A stretch of 64,000 nucleotides of DNA from Platycnemis pennipes (Eukaryota; Arthropoda; Insecta; Odonata; Platycnemididae), in NCBI GenBank assembly GCA_933228895.1, contig OW121852.1, forward strand, positions 54,788,872 to 54,852,871, given 5' to 3'. The translations under genes and the position numbers were made by a program. Under the pieces are notes generated by a model that saw only the letters and a program-made list of their open reading frames with translations, did not search any database and was not told the DNA's origin. Within the stretch, counting starts at the first letter, position 1. Each line of letters opens with the position of its first letter. This document shows positions 11,172 through 21,314 of this stretch, piece after piece.

Positions 11172-12625
11172 CAAGCCAGTAGGATATTATAACCATGACG
11201 TTTTAATTTTATTCCTTAAGCACATGTTTTTGAGGTAAGATATTTCATTATTCAATCATTTTTTGCAGTAGTTCTGTATTTCTCTATAATTTTAGAAACT
11301 CGCGGGTTTTGAGGGTAACGTGAAAAGAAGGAAATTAAAAACAGTGGAGGAGGAGGAGTAACAGGATGTGTTTGCAGAATGGTTTTCTCTAGCTAGAGCT
11401 AATGACATACAGCTCAGTGGATTGCATCTTTAAAAAGTCAGAAAAAAGCTAGTAATTTGAATATTCAGGGTTCGCAGCAATTAGGTTTAGAAATAGGGAA
11501 GCAATTGTTTATGTGCAAATAACTGGTGAATCCAAAGCTGTTGATCAAATATCCATTGATATGAATAATAGCAAATATCCTAGATGAGGAGCACCTGCCT
11601 CTAGTGCTCTAGCCACTCTAGTGGAGGGGTTGGCGGCACTGAAAACATTCTGGCGATACCAGTACCAGATGAACATGGGTGAGGAAGTGCTCCAGATGAT
11701 GCTGCCTATGCAGCCTCGGACCCTGCAAAATGCCAATCACCATTTGACTTTTTTTGCTAAAGTTTGAATTTAATGAAAAATGTTACGGGATTCTCGACAA
11801 GTTAGATATTTTACAGTGAATAATTGTGTAGTGTAGGTTGATTTCATTTTCATTTAGTAATTTGAAAGAGTGTTGTTCATTTAGTTTTTGTCCATTTATT
11901 TAATAAGATTAAGCTTTCGTATATTTTGGAATAACAATGAAAACCTCTGGACAACTTCATTTTTTGGTTTATTTCATGTTATTTGAAATGGTTGTTGTAA
12001 TATGTGTACCCTCAGATTTTATTTTCTTTTTTCCATTTCAGGTTTGAGTTGCTAAGGAATCAAGTGTAATATAATTCAAGAGAAGATGTTCACATTAGTA
12101 GGTAGTTTCAAACAGAGAATTTATTTTGAGTACAATACGCTTAGGTTTTTTAAAAGAGACATATGAGGGGAAAGGCTGGTGCTTGAGAAGGATCTGGTGT
12201 TCTCACTCCTTGGCTGTGGCATAATGTGTTTTGCCTTTAGTTTCAGAAATATATAGAGTTTTATCATTCATCAGTGATTTCCTTATTTCCTGTTGTTTTT
12301 TTATTGATGGTGAATGAGTCATTGATGATAAATACAACTTTTTAAGATTCCAGAATTCAGACCTTGTTAGTCTATTTTCTTCAATGAAAAGTGAGTTAAA
12401 TATATTTATGACTTTTGCATTATAAGGTCTTTATTTTTTTGCTACTTTTATTTGTGTTGTCTATTGGTGATTTTTGTCCATTCAAAGTATGTACTACCCT
12501 TTAACATCTCTCACAATGCTTGTTAATATTGAATACAGGCTTCGTGCTTATATTGTATAAGTGAATAAAAGTTTTTTCTTATATTTTTCTGTTATTATCA
12601 TTCATTGAATATCAATAAAACTGAC
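11172..12625 (+). other. Probable 3' UTR, possibly with an intron
   Basis: From the stop codon to the poly(A) signals near 12564 and 12614. A good donor (TGAG|GTAAGA at 11234/11235) and a good acceptor after a long pyrimidine tract (CATTTCAG ending at 12041) could remove 11235-12041 from the UTR. If used, the exon junction would lie 63 bases after the stop codon. RNA evidence is required to choose. Confidence 0.55.
12564..12569 (+). terminator. Poly(A) signal AATAAA
   Basis: Canonical AATAAA followed by a T-rich stretch, in the right place to end the plus-strand gene. A second AATAAA at 12614-12619 could serve as an alternative 50 bases on. Confidence 0.5.
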
Positions 12626-13186
12626 ATTCATTCCTTTAAGATGTTTTTAAGTGGCAGTAGTAGTATATTTCTAACTGGCCGCTTATTCCAGCCTCACTAG
12701 TTTCACATTCTGTGACTTACTCCCTATTATTTGAATTGTGGGTATTTTTTAACAACTGTGTGTTGTCATTGTGGTGGTTTAAGTTATAATAAATTCTTAC
12801 AGCTCAATAGTTGGTCACGAGATAAAAATACTTATAAGTATGTTAAAATGATATTTTTGTAATAGTACGAGGTCTGTTAGAAAAGTATCCAACCTTATTT
12901 TTTTTAATTCCGTAGATTCTGGCAATATTGTGTGGTATTTGAACATATCAGAAAGAAGACAAAAACTTGCAAATTACCAGATTAAAACAAAACTATTCCC
13001 ACCCGGGTTTCTTTGGAACTGCAATATCGTCAGGTGACAAATAACTTCAATGGTGCACTTATATATGTAAAATGTGGGGAAGGGGTAGGCGGGAGAAGGG
13101 GGGGTGAGCGGTGGAAAGTCTATTGGCAAGCAGAGGAAAGACACGTGAATGGAGGGCCAGAGTGCAGGGGTAGGGTATGAGGGGGG

Positions 13187-13350
13187 GGTCATAAACACAT
13201 CAACTGGCGGAAACCCAGAATTTCGAAAAAGTCTCATCGTGGAAAAGGTTTTCACACTTCGGATCCTGGAAGCATTGTCACGGCTTCAACTAAGGTGCCA
13301 CAGACTTTTTCAAATTCTGCGTTTCCGCCAGTTGATGTGTTTATGACTCC
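13187..13350. repeat. Foldback inside the mariner 5' region
   Basis: Arms at about 13187-13234 and 13302-13350 are inverted copies with few mismatches; both contain CATCAACTGGCGGAAAC or its complement. The loop is about 67 bp. The left flank is G-rich and the right flank C-rich, so the inverted symmetry extends loosely further out. It is not part of a normal mariner and is probably a nested insertion. Confidence 0.75.
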
Positions 13351-13531
13351 TTCCCCCCCTATCAGCTTCCTTGCTTGCCCCTATCAACCACGCCCCCTTG
13401 CTGGCTTGCATGAGCTGACCTTGAACCTTCGCGCAAATGTGTGAATTTTTCCCGCCTTTCGATAACATCTGTTGCTGACAAGCAAAATTTGAGTGAGGTA
13501 ATGCTCTCGTCGGTTTTTTATTGCAAGGAAA

Positions 13532-14585
13532 ATGAAGGAACGACTGGAACGGTGCTACTGCATCAAATTCTGCGAGAAACTGGGCAAGAGCCCGGTGGAA
13601 ACTATTCAGAAGACTCGGATGGCTTTCAGTGACGATGCTATGGGCATCACACATTAAGGAGTCATACAAAACTGGTTTAAAGACGGCCGCACATCGGTGG
13701 AGAGTGAGCCACGCTCCGGTCAGCCATCAACATGCCGAAGTGACCAGGTCATAGCCAAAGTGAACACTGGTGATGCGGGACCATGGTGTGACTATCCGAG
13801 AAATTGCCGAAGAGGTGGGCAACAGCACTTTTTCGGTACATTCCATTGTGACCAAAGATTTGGTCATGAAGAGAGTGGTGGCGAAATTCGTGCCAAAGCT
13901 GCTGATGGCAAAGCAAAAGCAACTTTGTGTTGAAGTCTCACAGGACATGGTGGACTCCACAAACAGTGACCCCGACTTCATGAACACCATAATCACTGTT
14001 GACGAGTCCTGGGTGTATGGGTATGACCCAAAAACCAAATCCCAGTGGTCACAGTGGAAGCATTCCACATCACCAAGACCAAAGAAGGCTTGCCAAGTGC
14101 GCAGCAACGTCATCATGATGCTGACTGCTTTCTTTGATTCCCACGGTGTGGTACACCACAAGTATGCACCACAGGGTCAAACAATCACCAAAGAGTACTA
14201 CAGAGATATCCTCCGCCACCTACCCCACGTGATGCTGTGTGGTGCAAGAGACCGGAGTTGTGTTCAACAAGAAATTGGTGCATCCATCACGACAGTTCAC
14301 CAGCACATTCCTTGCACTTGATTCAGACTTTTTTAGTGAACAACCAGACTCCTGTGGTTCAACAGGCTCCTCACTATCCTGATATGGCCCCCTGTGACTT
14401 CTGGCTGTTCCCCAAACTCAAGAGGCCATTGAAAGGAATGCGATTTCAGACAAGAGAGGACATGGCTGCAATGACAGCCGAGCTAAACTCCATTCCGAAA
14501 GAGGCTTTCTCGGATTGCTCTCAACAATGGCGGCACCACTGGGATGTGTGTGGAGTCCCACGGAGACTACTGAGAGGGTGATTAG
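13532..14585 (+). pseudogene. Mariner transposase pseudogene
   Basis: Reads from ATG (MKERLERCYCIKFCEKLGK) through helix-turn-helix-like segments to the catalytic region. The first catalytic Asp is in VDESW (codon 14001-14003), the second in the HHD segment (14291-14293) and the third in PDMAPCDFWLF (14396-14398). The last two are separated by exactly 34 residues, the mariner D34D signature. It is broken by an in-frame TAA at 13655-13657, by a frame change near 13770, by another between the first and second Asp (290 bases apart, not a multiple of three) and by a frame change and stop near the C-terminus. Catalytic residues persist but no intact protein can be made. Confidence 0.93.
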
Positions 14586-14658
14586 GTTTCCAGTGCTCCA
14601 GGTATGCCAGTTTTTTTTCCCCAGCCAAAGGTCTGATACTTTTCTAATAGACCTCATA

Positions 14659-15263
14659 TGCAATATGAACTAGAGCTATTGCTGATATTTTTTCAGTGGC
14701 TTGGTAGCCCTGAATTTGAGGATAGGGGTGGTATGTATGACTCATGTTAATGTTTGAAAGTTTTGTGTGATTCATCTGGAGAATCATTAAATCTATGAAT
14801 TTCTCCTGAATGATAGCATTTAACAGCCGAGTTAAATTTTGCTTGGCCTGGATGAATGCAGTTTCTCCTTGGTCAGTTATTTACAATTAATGTTTCCACA
14901 GAGTAATTTTTCTGTTTGAAAAGCTAATTGAAAGAAGTTATAAATAGCATTCTAGGTTGAAGCTGTCTCTTATGTAAGAATTTTGTGCTCAATACTCCAC
15001 TTTTTGGAACCTGTCTTGGCTGCTGGAGTATAATTAAGCCTCCTTTATATATAATTACAGTGTTTAGGGGACTACTTATGCTATGTAATAGCTAGAGGAT
15101 GGTGGAGAGCAGAGGAGGTGGTGTTGGGTATTTTCATAGTCACATGGTGCTTTATTTTCGTGACTCTTTGCATAGGTACTATTTCTTTTTCATGGGGCTG
15201 TTTCATTGGGCCTAAAGTCTAGAAAAGTAATGAAATGTTGCGGAGCGAATGTAATGAGGTACC
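14659..15263. other. Non-coding stretch
   Basis: No exon, repeat or transposon end recognised between the mariner and the palindrome pair. Confidence 0.4.
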
Positions 15264-15303
15264 ATTGAATTTATTAGGGCATATATGCCCTAATAAATTC
15301 AAT
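15264..15303. repeat. Perfect 40-bp palindrome without spacer
   Basis: The left half ATTGAATTTATTAGGGCATA is followed immediately by its exact reverse complement. No loop and no mismatch. Such sequences extrude as cruciforms and are normally unstable. Confidence 0.97.
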
Positions 15304-15316
15304 ATTCTATTATATA

Positions 15317-15340
15317 TCTGGATATTTATAAATATCCAGA
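15317..15340. repeat. Perfect 24-bp palindrome
   Basis: The half-site TCTGGATATTTA is followed by its exact reverse complement, 13 bp after the 40-bp palindrome. The two are unrelated in sequence. Confidence 0.95.
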
Positions 15341-17013
15341 AACAAGCACGAACAGTTATTTCGAAGGGTATGAGGAAACAAATGCTCTCATCTCGTCGTA
15401 CGACTTAGTTACTTTCGTACGTCAACTACTTGAGCATACTGGTCGCAAGTGACTTGTTGAACTCCGACGGTGGGCACCGACTGTTCCCGAGAAAGGTAAT
15501 GTTCTTTTCGCGTTTCACCATTCTTTGTTACCTCTTTCAGACTATGACTGCCCATACTGGAAGTGAATTTCCTTTCCGTACCTCACGAGAGGCTTAAATA
15601 GGTTACCTAACTCGCACCATGCCTTCGATAAGTAGTTTGAAAAATGGGTGGGCAGGCACAAGGGGGGTAGGAGGTACCTACTTCTCCTTGGGGATGCATG
15701 ATGTACGACAAAGATCAAATTCCAGGTGTATTAAGTCTATAATAACAGTCGTACTGTTCAGTTGCCCGAATGTTTGTCGTGAAATAGGCGTTGAAACATT
15801 AGGTACCGTGGTGGAGTCGACCATGGCACTCTCATCATATCGATTTATGAAATAAATTGGAAAATGAACACTTAAAGATCATTTATAACATGTAGAAAAC
15901 TGTCTTCGAAACATCGGCGAACTGTAATGAGGAAATACGAAGATAGACGCGTTCGTCCTTTATGTTCAATTATTCCTTTTGGTGGCCGCTTGTTAAGTAC
16001 TTATGCCTTCACTTGATGGATTCAGGCTCAACTTTGTGAAATTTCATTTCCACAATGAAAAGTGCAACCTTAACAATGTCACTAAAATTTTAATGGAGAC
16101 GACCAGTTACTTCCAAGCGTCGAAGTCATCATGATGACGATTCTTCGACGAAACCGGTTTTACCATTAAAATTTCCTTAAAATTGTCCCAAAGTTGTAGG
16201 TACTTTTCATCATGACTTAAACGTCAAAATCTATATGTTACGCGCGCAGCACAGTTCATGTTACCATTAGCTGTGAGAAATGTTCTCCACAATTGTTCTC
16301 ATCGTTATAATATTCGACCATGCATTGTAAATCCGGGCCTACTTGACTTTTTGGTTCTATAGTTCACAGTGTAAACTTAACAGTTTAAATTCCGCTTACG
16401 ATATTTCCTTTGGCTAGGTTTTTCCATGCAATGATGGCCATCGAGACAAGGTTGTTGAAAAATGAGTGGAACCTCTGCGAATGTTGAACTTATTCTATGC
16501 AATCCTAACAATTCATGACTAAATCAGGTATTTGACAGTTTCCTCACATCTGTTTTTGGGGCCCATTGGCCAGTGAGGTGATCTTGAAAGGAGTGCGCAT
16601 AATAGGCTGGTATGACTCAAGGGGTATGACTGTCGACGAGTTTAAAACTTTTTCTTCAAGGTTTGCAGCATACAAGTATTTATGCCATTCGCAATTGATA
16701 TCGATGTATCTACCTGAAAGCCCCTTTATTGTAGCCCAAATCTGGCACTACCATCATGTCAACTTATACCAAAGGAAGTGCATCTTGGTTATATACATAA
16801 CGCGTTTGACGGAATATAATGGAAACAAATGTTCTCATTGAAGCTGTTTTGGTGTTATATTTTGTCGATAATTTTATGCTGTGAAGAGACTCGGCATCAA
16901 ATGCATTGACATCGTGGAAGAATTTCCGTGCTTATTAGCTAGGGTCCGTCCATAAATTACGTAGGTAATAAGGTGGAGACGGGTGATATGCGTAGGGGGT
17001 TGGGATTGGTGTC
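15341..17013. other. Non-coding stretch with a small foldback
   Basis: Contains an imperfect foldback at 16085-16174. The outer arms are AAATTTTAATGG and its complement, the inner arms hold GTCGAAG/CTTCGAC, and the centre is TCATCATGATGA. Nothing coding is supported. Confidence 0.5.
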
Positions 17014-17348
17014 AAAGCCGCTTTACACGATACAATTTCTTGTTTAAACTGAACGAAATAGTTACTAAACGAATAGATGATAGTATGTTTGTCTGAATGG
17101 AATTAGAACATGTTCTATTTTCCGTTCAGTCATTCGCATAAGCGTTTATACAATTTTCCGCTTTATACGGTGCATTTTTCTCATACAAGCGTTTGTAAAA
17201 GAAATTGTACAAGAAAGAAAAGCGGCAAATTGTGCGAATGACTGAACGGAAAATAGAACCTGTTCTAATGCCATTCAGACAACATAAAATTTCGTTCAGT
17301 TTCATACATTCGTTTGTACAGTAAATTGTAGCGTGTAAAGCGGCCTTT
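17014..17348. mobile_element. Foldback MITE with GCCGCTTTACACG ends
   Basis: The ends AAAGCCGCTTTACACG (left) and AAAGGCCGCTTTACACG (read inward from the right) are inverted repeats. Inner arms around GTTCTATTTTCCGTTCAGTC recur as the complement on the right with few changes, so almost the whole 335 bp folds into one hairpin. No coding capacity. A target-site duplication is not evident, so superfamily is unassigned. Confidence 0.82.
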
Positions 17349-17554
17349 AGTGCTCATATCCTGGGAATGACAGTAGTGCTCGCCGACTTCCTGAAGATAT
17401 TCTGAGTCAACAATATTGCAAGTCACAGGTAGGCTCCCGGGAGCCTTCCGCGTTGTCATTGTTGATGGCAACTTTTCACCCACTTTGCTGCAGGCGTCCT
17501 CAGGCCAGGCAGAAGTGCAGGCGTGGAAGATTTTTTCCCTGAAATGGCGAGCGT

Positions 17555-17782
17555 TAGCTGGTGTAGCAGGTAAAAGTACTGGCCTCTCACCCCGAGTGAC
17601 CGGGTTCAAATCCCTGCCGTGGAAGATATTTTTCACTGGTAAGGCGACCCTCAGTGCTTTGTGGAGAGTATTCGAGTCTAGTACACTCGGTCTGTCAGGT
17701 GGGACATGAAGCCGCGATCCCCTTGGAACCTTCGTTGAGATCAGGCTAATGTCGATTTTCGGTTTTTCTCCACCCTTGCAGT
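17555..17782 (+). repeat. SINE family A, copy 2
   Basis: The tRNA-like head has an A-box-like GCTGGTGTAGCAGGTAAAAG and a clean B box GGTTCAAATCC. The body TATTTTTCACTGGTAAG and the GGAGAGTATTCGAGT and GGGACATGAAGCCG motifs match the other copies. It ends in a pyrimidine-rich segment with TTTCTCCACCCTTGC. Confidence 0.8.
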
Positions 17783-18464
17783 CCTATCCTTTCACCTTTC
17801 CTCCCGCTATGCAGCGATGTATGTGTGGGTTCAAAGCAACCGATGATGGCGGGAGAGGTGAGGGCAAAAGTTGCAATCACTATCGGCAAGGAGATGGGGT
17901 CCAGCCTTCCGTTACTCTTGGAGAAAAGCAATAAATAATTTGAGTGACCCCACGATAGCAAACACCAGAAGATAAATGGGTTCGCATTGCCACAAATGGC
18001 ATAAAACGTCTGACGTTCCTTCGCGGTGTCAAAAGCCGTCTACAGTAAAAATTTGAACTCTGTAGCTCATTAAACATGCGCGCAAATTGAAATTGAAGAA
18101 ATCAATTGTGGTCCGTTTAGCCCCACTCTCCCTATGTTAGTATTGAGAAACGAATAAGATATTTATAAAGATTGTCTGTTTTATTATTCACAAGAAGAGA
18201 GAGTTCTTTGGCAACGTTACGCACGTTAGGAGAGATGTCTTATAGAATGTAAGGGGCAGAGGGGTTAGAAAAAGTGGAAAATTAGCGTGTGGTGTGTAAG
18301 TGAATGGTATAAGAGAAAGTGATAGTTCATTGATTTTAACTAAATAAGCTGATTTTCTCTCTGGTTTTCAGATCTAAACTGGCCAAAATACTTCATCTTT
18401 CAATGGAAAAATCTTGTTGGTAATGATTCTCAAGTTGTTTCACTGAGGACCATAAATGGCCGAC
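17783..18464. other. Intergenic sequence beyond the minus-strand gene end
   Basis: No exon or repeat supported. Short overlapping open frames here follow from local GC content in the SINE flank. Confidence 0.4.
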
Positions 18465-18470
18465 TTTATT
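18465..18470 (-). terminator. Poly(A) signal for minus-strand gene
   Basis: TTTATT on the plus strand gives AATAAA on the minus strand about 304 bases after the stop codon at 18774, a plausible 3' UTR length. Confidence 0.45.
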
Positions 18471-18773
18471 AACGCAGTTACACACAATATTCAAGGACAT
18501 TCACTAATAACAGAATGGACATCTCTAAGAGTAGGAAAATTGGACAGCATCAGAAGTATTCTTTTGCATACTTTGGCATTAAAAACAGTTATCTCATAGT
18601 ATTTTACCTCGTCGTCGGTGAGTAGCAGATGGGATACGATCACGCAAGTGACTTCAACGAGTAAAATTTGTCAAGCATTGCAGTCCAGTATTGCGTGGTG
18701 GAAAAATTCATGTCTGCGATCACTTAAATACCGACCGAACAATTTCATGAGGTTGTGCGGAACAAGGTTTCTC

Positions 18774-18989
18774 TTAAACAATCGCTATGTCCTTCTCCCT
18801 TGCCGGCAGATAGCAGCGGTACACTCGTCTGAAATTCGATTGTGGCGGCGGCGGCGGGGGCTTCTGTGGCCTGTATTTCCACGGTACTGGGAGGTTGGCG
18901 TAGGGGCACATAGTTGGCCAATAGTCCCTGTTCTCCTCCACGACCATCCTCTTGAATCGCTGAATGCCCAGGCGCATCAGTTTTTCACC
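18774..18989 (-). CDS. Terminal exon of unidentified gene, poly-proline C-terminus
   Basis: On the minus strand the acceptor CTTTGGGGCAG precedes GGT in phase 0 and the frame runs 71 codons to TAA (18774-18776). The peptide begins GEKLMRLGIQRFKRMVVEEN, continues DYWPTMCPYANLPVPWKYRP, then KPPPPPPQSNF, and ends RVYRCYLPAREKDIAIV. The poly-Pro run is coded by a GCGG-type repeat on the plus strand. The segment is basic and aromatic, with no transmembrane helix or signal. It joins exon 19593-19732 in frame. Composition resembles a structural or cytoskeletal adaptor protein more than an enzyme, but no family is recognised. Confidence 0.88.
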   Translation of the reverse strand, partial: GEKLMRLGIQRFKRMVVEENRDYWPTMCPYANLPVPWKYRPQKPPPPPPQSNFRRVYRCYLPAREKDIAIV

Positions 18990-19592
18990 CTGCCCCAAAG
19001 AAAAATGAATCAAACTTAATATTTTGACAATTGTGACTCCAGTAGAAACAAATCAACTCGAAGAATAAAGGAATGTTTAGTGTGACAGCAGTAGCCTAAG
19101 ACGTGTGTGCCATTTTGGTCTCTGTATTGATGTATAAAAGCAATTGGCTCGCACTGTTATTAAATATTATGTCTTTGAGACATAAATGGAAGGTACTCAT
19201 TACCAGTTGTAGACATTTCAATGTCATTTGTCACTGCTCAAATTGGATATTTTGTTTTTTATGTCAAGGAGGTAAGAAATTTGGTTTAATTTAGGCATTT
19301 AAATGGCAAAGTCCCGTTTTTATTTCGCTTAATGCTGTTTTCGACCATCCACTTGTCTCAGGGGTAGCAGGTTCGAAGGTATGATTGTATCTCACCTTCA
19401 CGCGCGGGACGCCTAAATAGGCGTACCGCGACATCCTACCTGTTTTCCTTCAAGATCCGTTACCCCCATAGGATATCAGACACGAATACTTAATTATTCT
19501 CTCTAGCTTTTCCAAGATGATGGGGAAAATCACCTTACCTTCGTGATAAATTTTACCTAGCATGACAAAAACTAGCATCTTGGTTTACCAAC

Positions 19593-19732
19593 CTCTTTTC
19601 TGGCCGCTTTGAAGTGGCTCATGTTGAATTCCTGTATTTTTAACAGTTTAGCAGGAATCTTGGGCATTTTCAGTTGGTATGGATCGACTCTCATGTTATT
19701 CCATTCGTTTTTGCTGAATTCCAACAGATTTT
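19593..19732 (-). CDS. Internal exon of the same minus-strand gene
   Basis: The acceptor TTTTTTTCTACAG precedes the exon and donor AAAGAG|GTTGGT follows it. With one base carried from the upstream exon, the frame reads K-NLLEFSKNEWNNMRVDPYQ, then KMPKIPAKLLKIQEFNMSHF, then KAARKE, ending exactly on a codon boundary (140 bp). The next exon starts in phase 0, so the join is clean. The peptide is rich in Lys and probably helical. Confidence 0.88.
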
Positions 19733-19948
19733 CTGTAGAAAAAAAATTGTGAAGGGTCAGTGGTGATAAAAAAATCAAAGATTTACATGGAAGACCACAT
19801 TGCAATTAACCACTGGCATCACTTTGTGCGAATGAACTTTTTACACGAAACCGTGATTGTTCCTGTTTGAAGTTAGGTATATATAAGAAAAGTTAGGTTG
19901 AATTGCAGTAGAGTCGTCTGCTTGTTTTCCAAATTTCTTTTGACTCAC

Positions 19949-20108
19949 TTATTTCCTTTTGGGTCATCTTCGGCCGTTGGGAAGCAAACAGTGGGATAGA
20001 TTTACGTCTCCTCTGGTCTATCCACAATCGAAGTTCGGGCAGTTTCCAAGCAAAGGGCAAGCATGCAATAGGATCATCGAAGTCCTCATTCACTCTTTTC
20101 AAAGCTTC
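19949..20108 (-). CDS. Internal exon of the same minus-strand gene (most 5' of three)
   Basis: The acceptor TTTGCATTTCAG precedes GAA in phase 0; the donor is AAATAA|GTGAGT. The exon is 160 bp, 53 codons plus one base, which matches the start of the 19732 exon. It reads EALKRVNEDFDDPIACLPFA, then WKLPELRLWIDQRRRKSIPL, then FASQRPKMTQKEI. Three consecutive exons with agreeing phases make the gene very likely real. The next exon upstream was not found within the window with matching phase; the minus-strand exon at 61741-61868 ends in phase 1 and so cannot join directly. Confidence 0.88.
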
Positions 20109-21002
20109 CTGAAATGCAAAGATGGTAAAAATACCTCAAATTTCATTTCCCATTCTGCGTTACAAGTAAAGGTGGAAGGTGATCACGAAGAATGTTTCAG
20201 AGAGAGTGAACAGTCAGATAATGGTATTAATAGATTTGGTATAAGGATATAATAAATTAATCTTAAAAAAATTTTCTTTTACATTCCATTCTTCCCTAAG
20301 TAACTTGAGTGCGGTGTTGCACGCTTTGTAATGCATCTTTTTTTTCCTTCCCATCAATATCTTCGGCATTGTTACACCGCAGGTTAAATTCTCCTACATT
20401 CCGTTCCTCGCTTTTCAAGTCACACGCTCTCATATATAAAGGTGTATGAGTATTATTAACTCTATTCTGTAAGAAATATAATTATTGTGGATCTTACATT
20501 CTGATTCTTTGGGGATGCGAATTGAAATTTATCCAATCAAATTGGTTTATTGCCCATTGACTTTATAGATTAAATGAGTGATGATTTCTTCATTATAAAT
20601 AATTCCCATATATAATTAAATCTCTCTAGCTCATCATTGATATGGTGTCTTGCCTTTCTCTCAGTTTCCTAAACTCAGACTTAAGCCCCGTTATCCTTAA
20701 TGTTATCGTTAATCCCCTGTTGAGGTTTAGTGCTACCGCATTTTCAAGCGGCTACATTATATTCAAGCATTCTTATCATGCTTCACGCATCAGCATTCCA
20801 TCTTTTGTGGAATGAAGGCCAAAATGGAACTTTGGAAGTCTTCTAGAGTAAATTTTCCTCCTAAACGAACGTCATTTTAAAAAAAGTCATCTCTTCTGAA
20901 TTCTTGGTGATGATTTATGACCTGAGGTAATTTGCGCGATTTATGATTGGTGGGCAATTAGGTGGAGGTAGAATTTTTCAGGAAACGGAGAAATGATGGA
21001 AA
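20109..21002. other. Intronic or upstream non-coding sequence
   Basis: Lies immediately upstream of the 20108 acceptor on the minus strand and so must be intron of that gene. No further exon or repeat recognised. Confidence 0.55.
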
Positions 21003-21212
21003 GAAACCCGGCGTTGGCATTAGCCTGTTCTTAACGGAAGTCCTCAAGGGGTCCACGGCTTATCGTCCCATCGGACTGTCGGAGTACTGCACTGTAAGTG
21101 TTCTCCACATGGCACCCAAGTAGGGATCGGTATACCAATGAAACATTTGTCACTGCCGGGAATTGAACTCAGATCCTCGCGATGGGGAACTAGTACACCA
21201 ATACGATCCCCA
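21003..21212 (-). repeat. SINE family A, copy 3
   Basis: Inverted copy. The complement carries a B-box-like GAGTTCAATTCCCGG, the body TTTCATTGGTATACCGATCC, then GGGACGATAAGCC and a CTTCCGTTAAGAACAGGCTA tail, matching copies at 27014 and 36488. Confidence 0.82.
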
Positions 21213-21272
21213 CGTCTTCTCTCTACGTTCCCTGAATGTATTTTGTTTCCAGTTATGAATCTTTCTCCTCTC

Positions 21273-21314
21273 TCATCTTTCATGGCGGTGAATTTTTCAT
21301 CTTTCATGGCGGTG
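21273..21314 (+). repeat. Tandem duplication, 18-bp unit
   Basis: TCATCTTTCATGGCGGTG occurs at 21273-21290 and again at 21297-21314, six bases apart. Confidence 0.9.

Larger units (their letters stand above)
12868..14656 (+). mobile_element. Inactive mariner transposon (D,D34D)
   Basis: Terminal inverted repeats of about 29 bp agree at 25 positions (left CGAGGTCTGTTAGAAAAGTA at 12868; right TGAGGTCTATTAGAAAAGTA read inward from 14656). TA dinucleotides flank both ends (12866-12867, 14657-14658). The interior holds a broken mariner transposase in the plus orientation. The 5' untranslated part is unusually long and contains a G-rich/C-rich foldback, apparently a later insertion, so the element is about 0.5 kb longer than a typical 1.3-kb mariner. 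It lies just past the end of the plus-strand gene. Confidence 0.92.
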
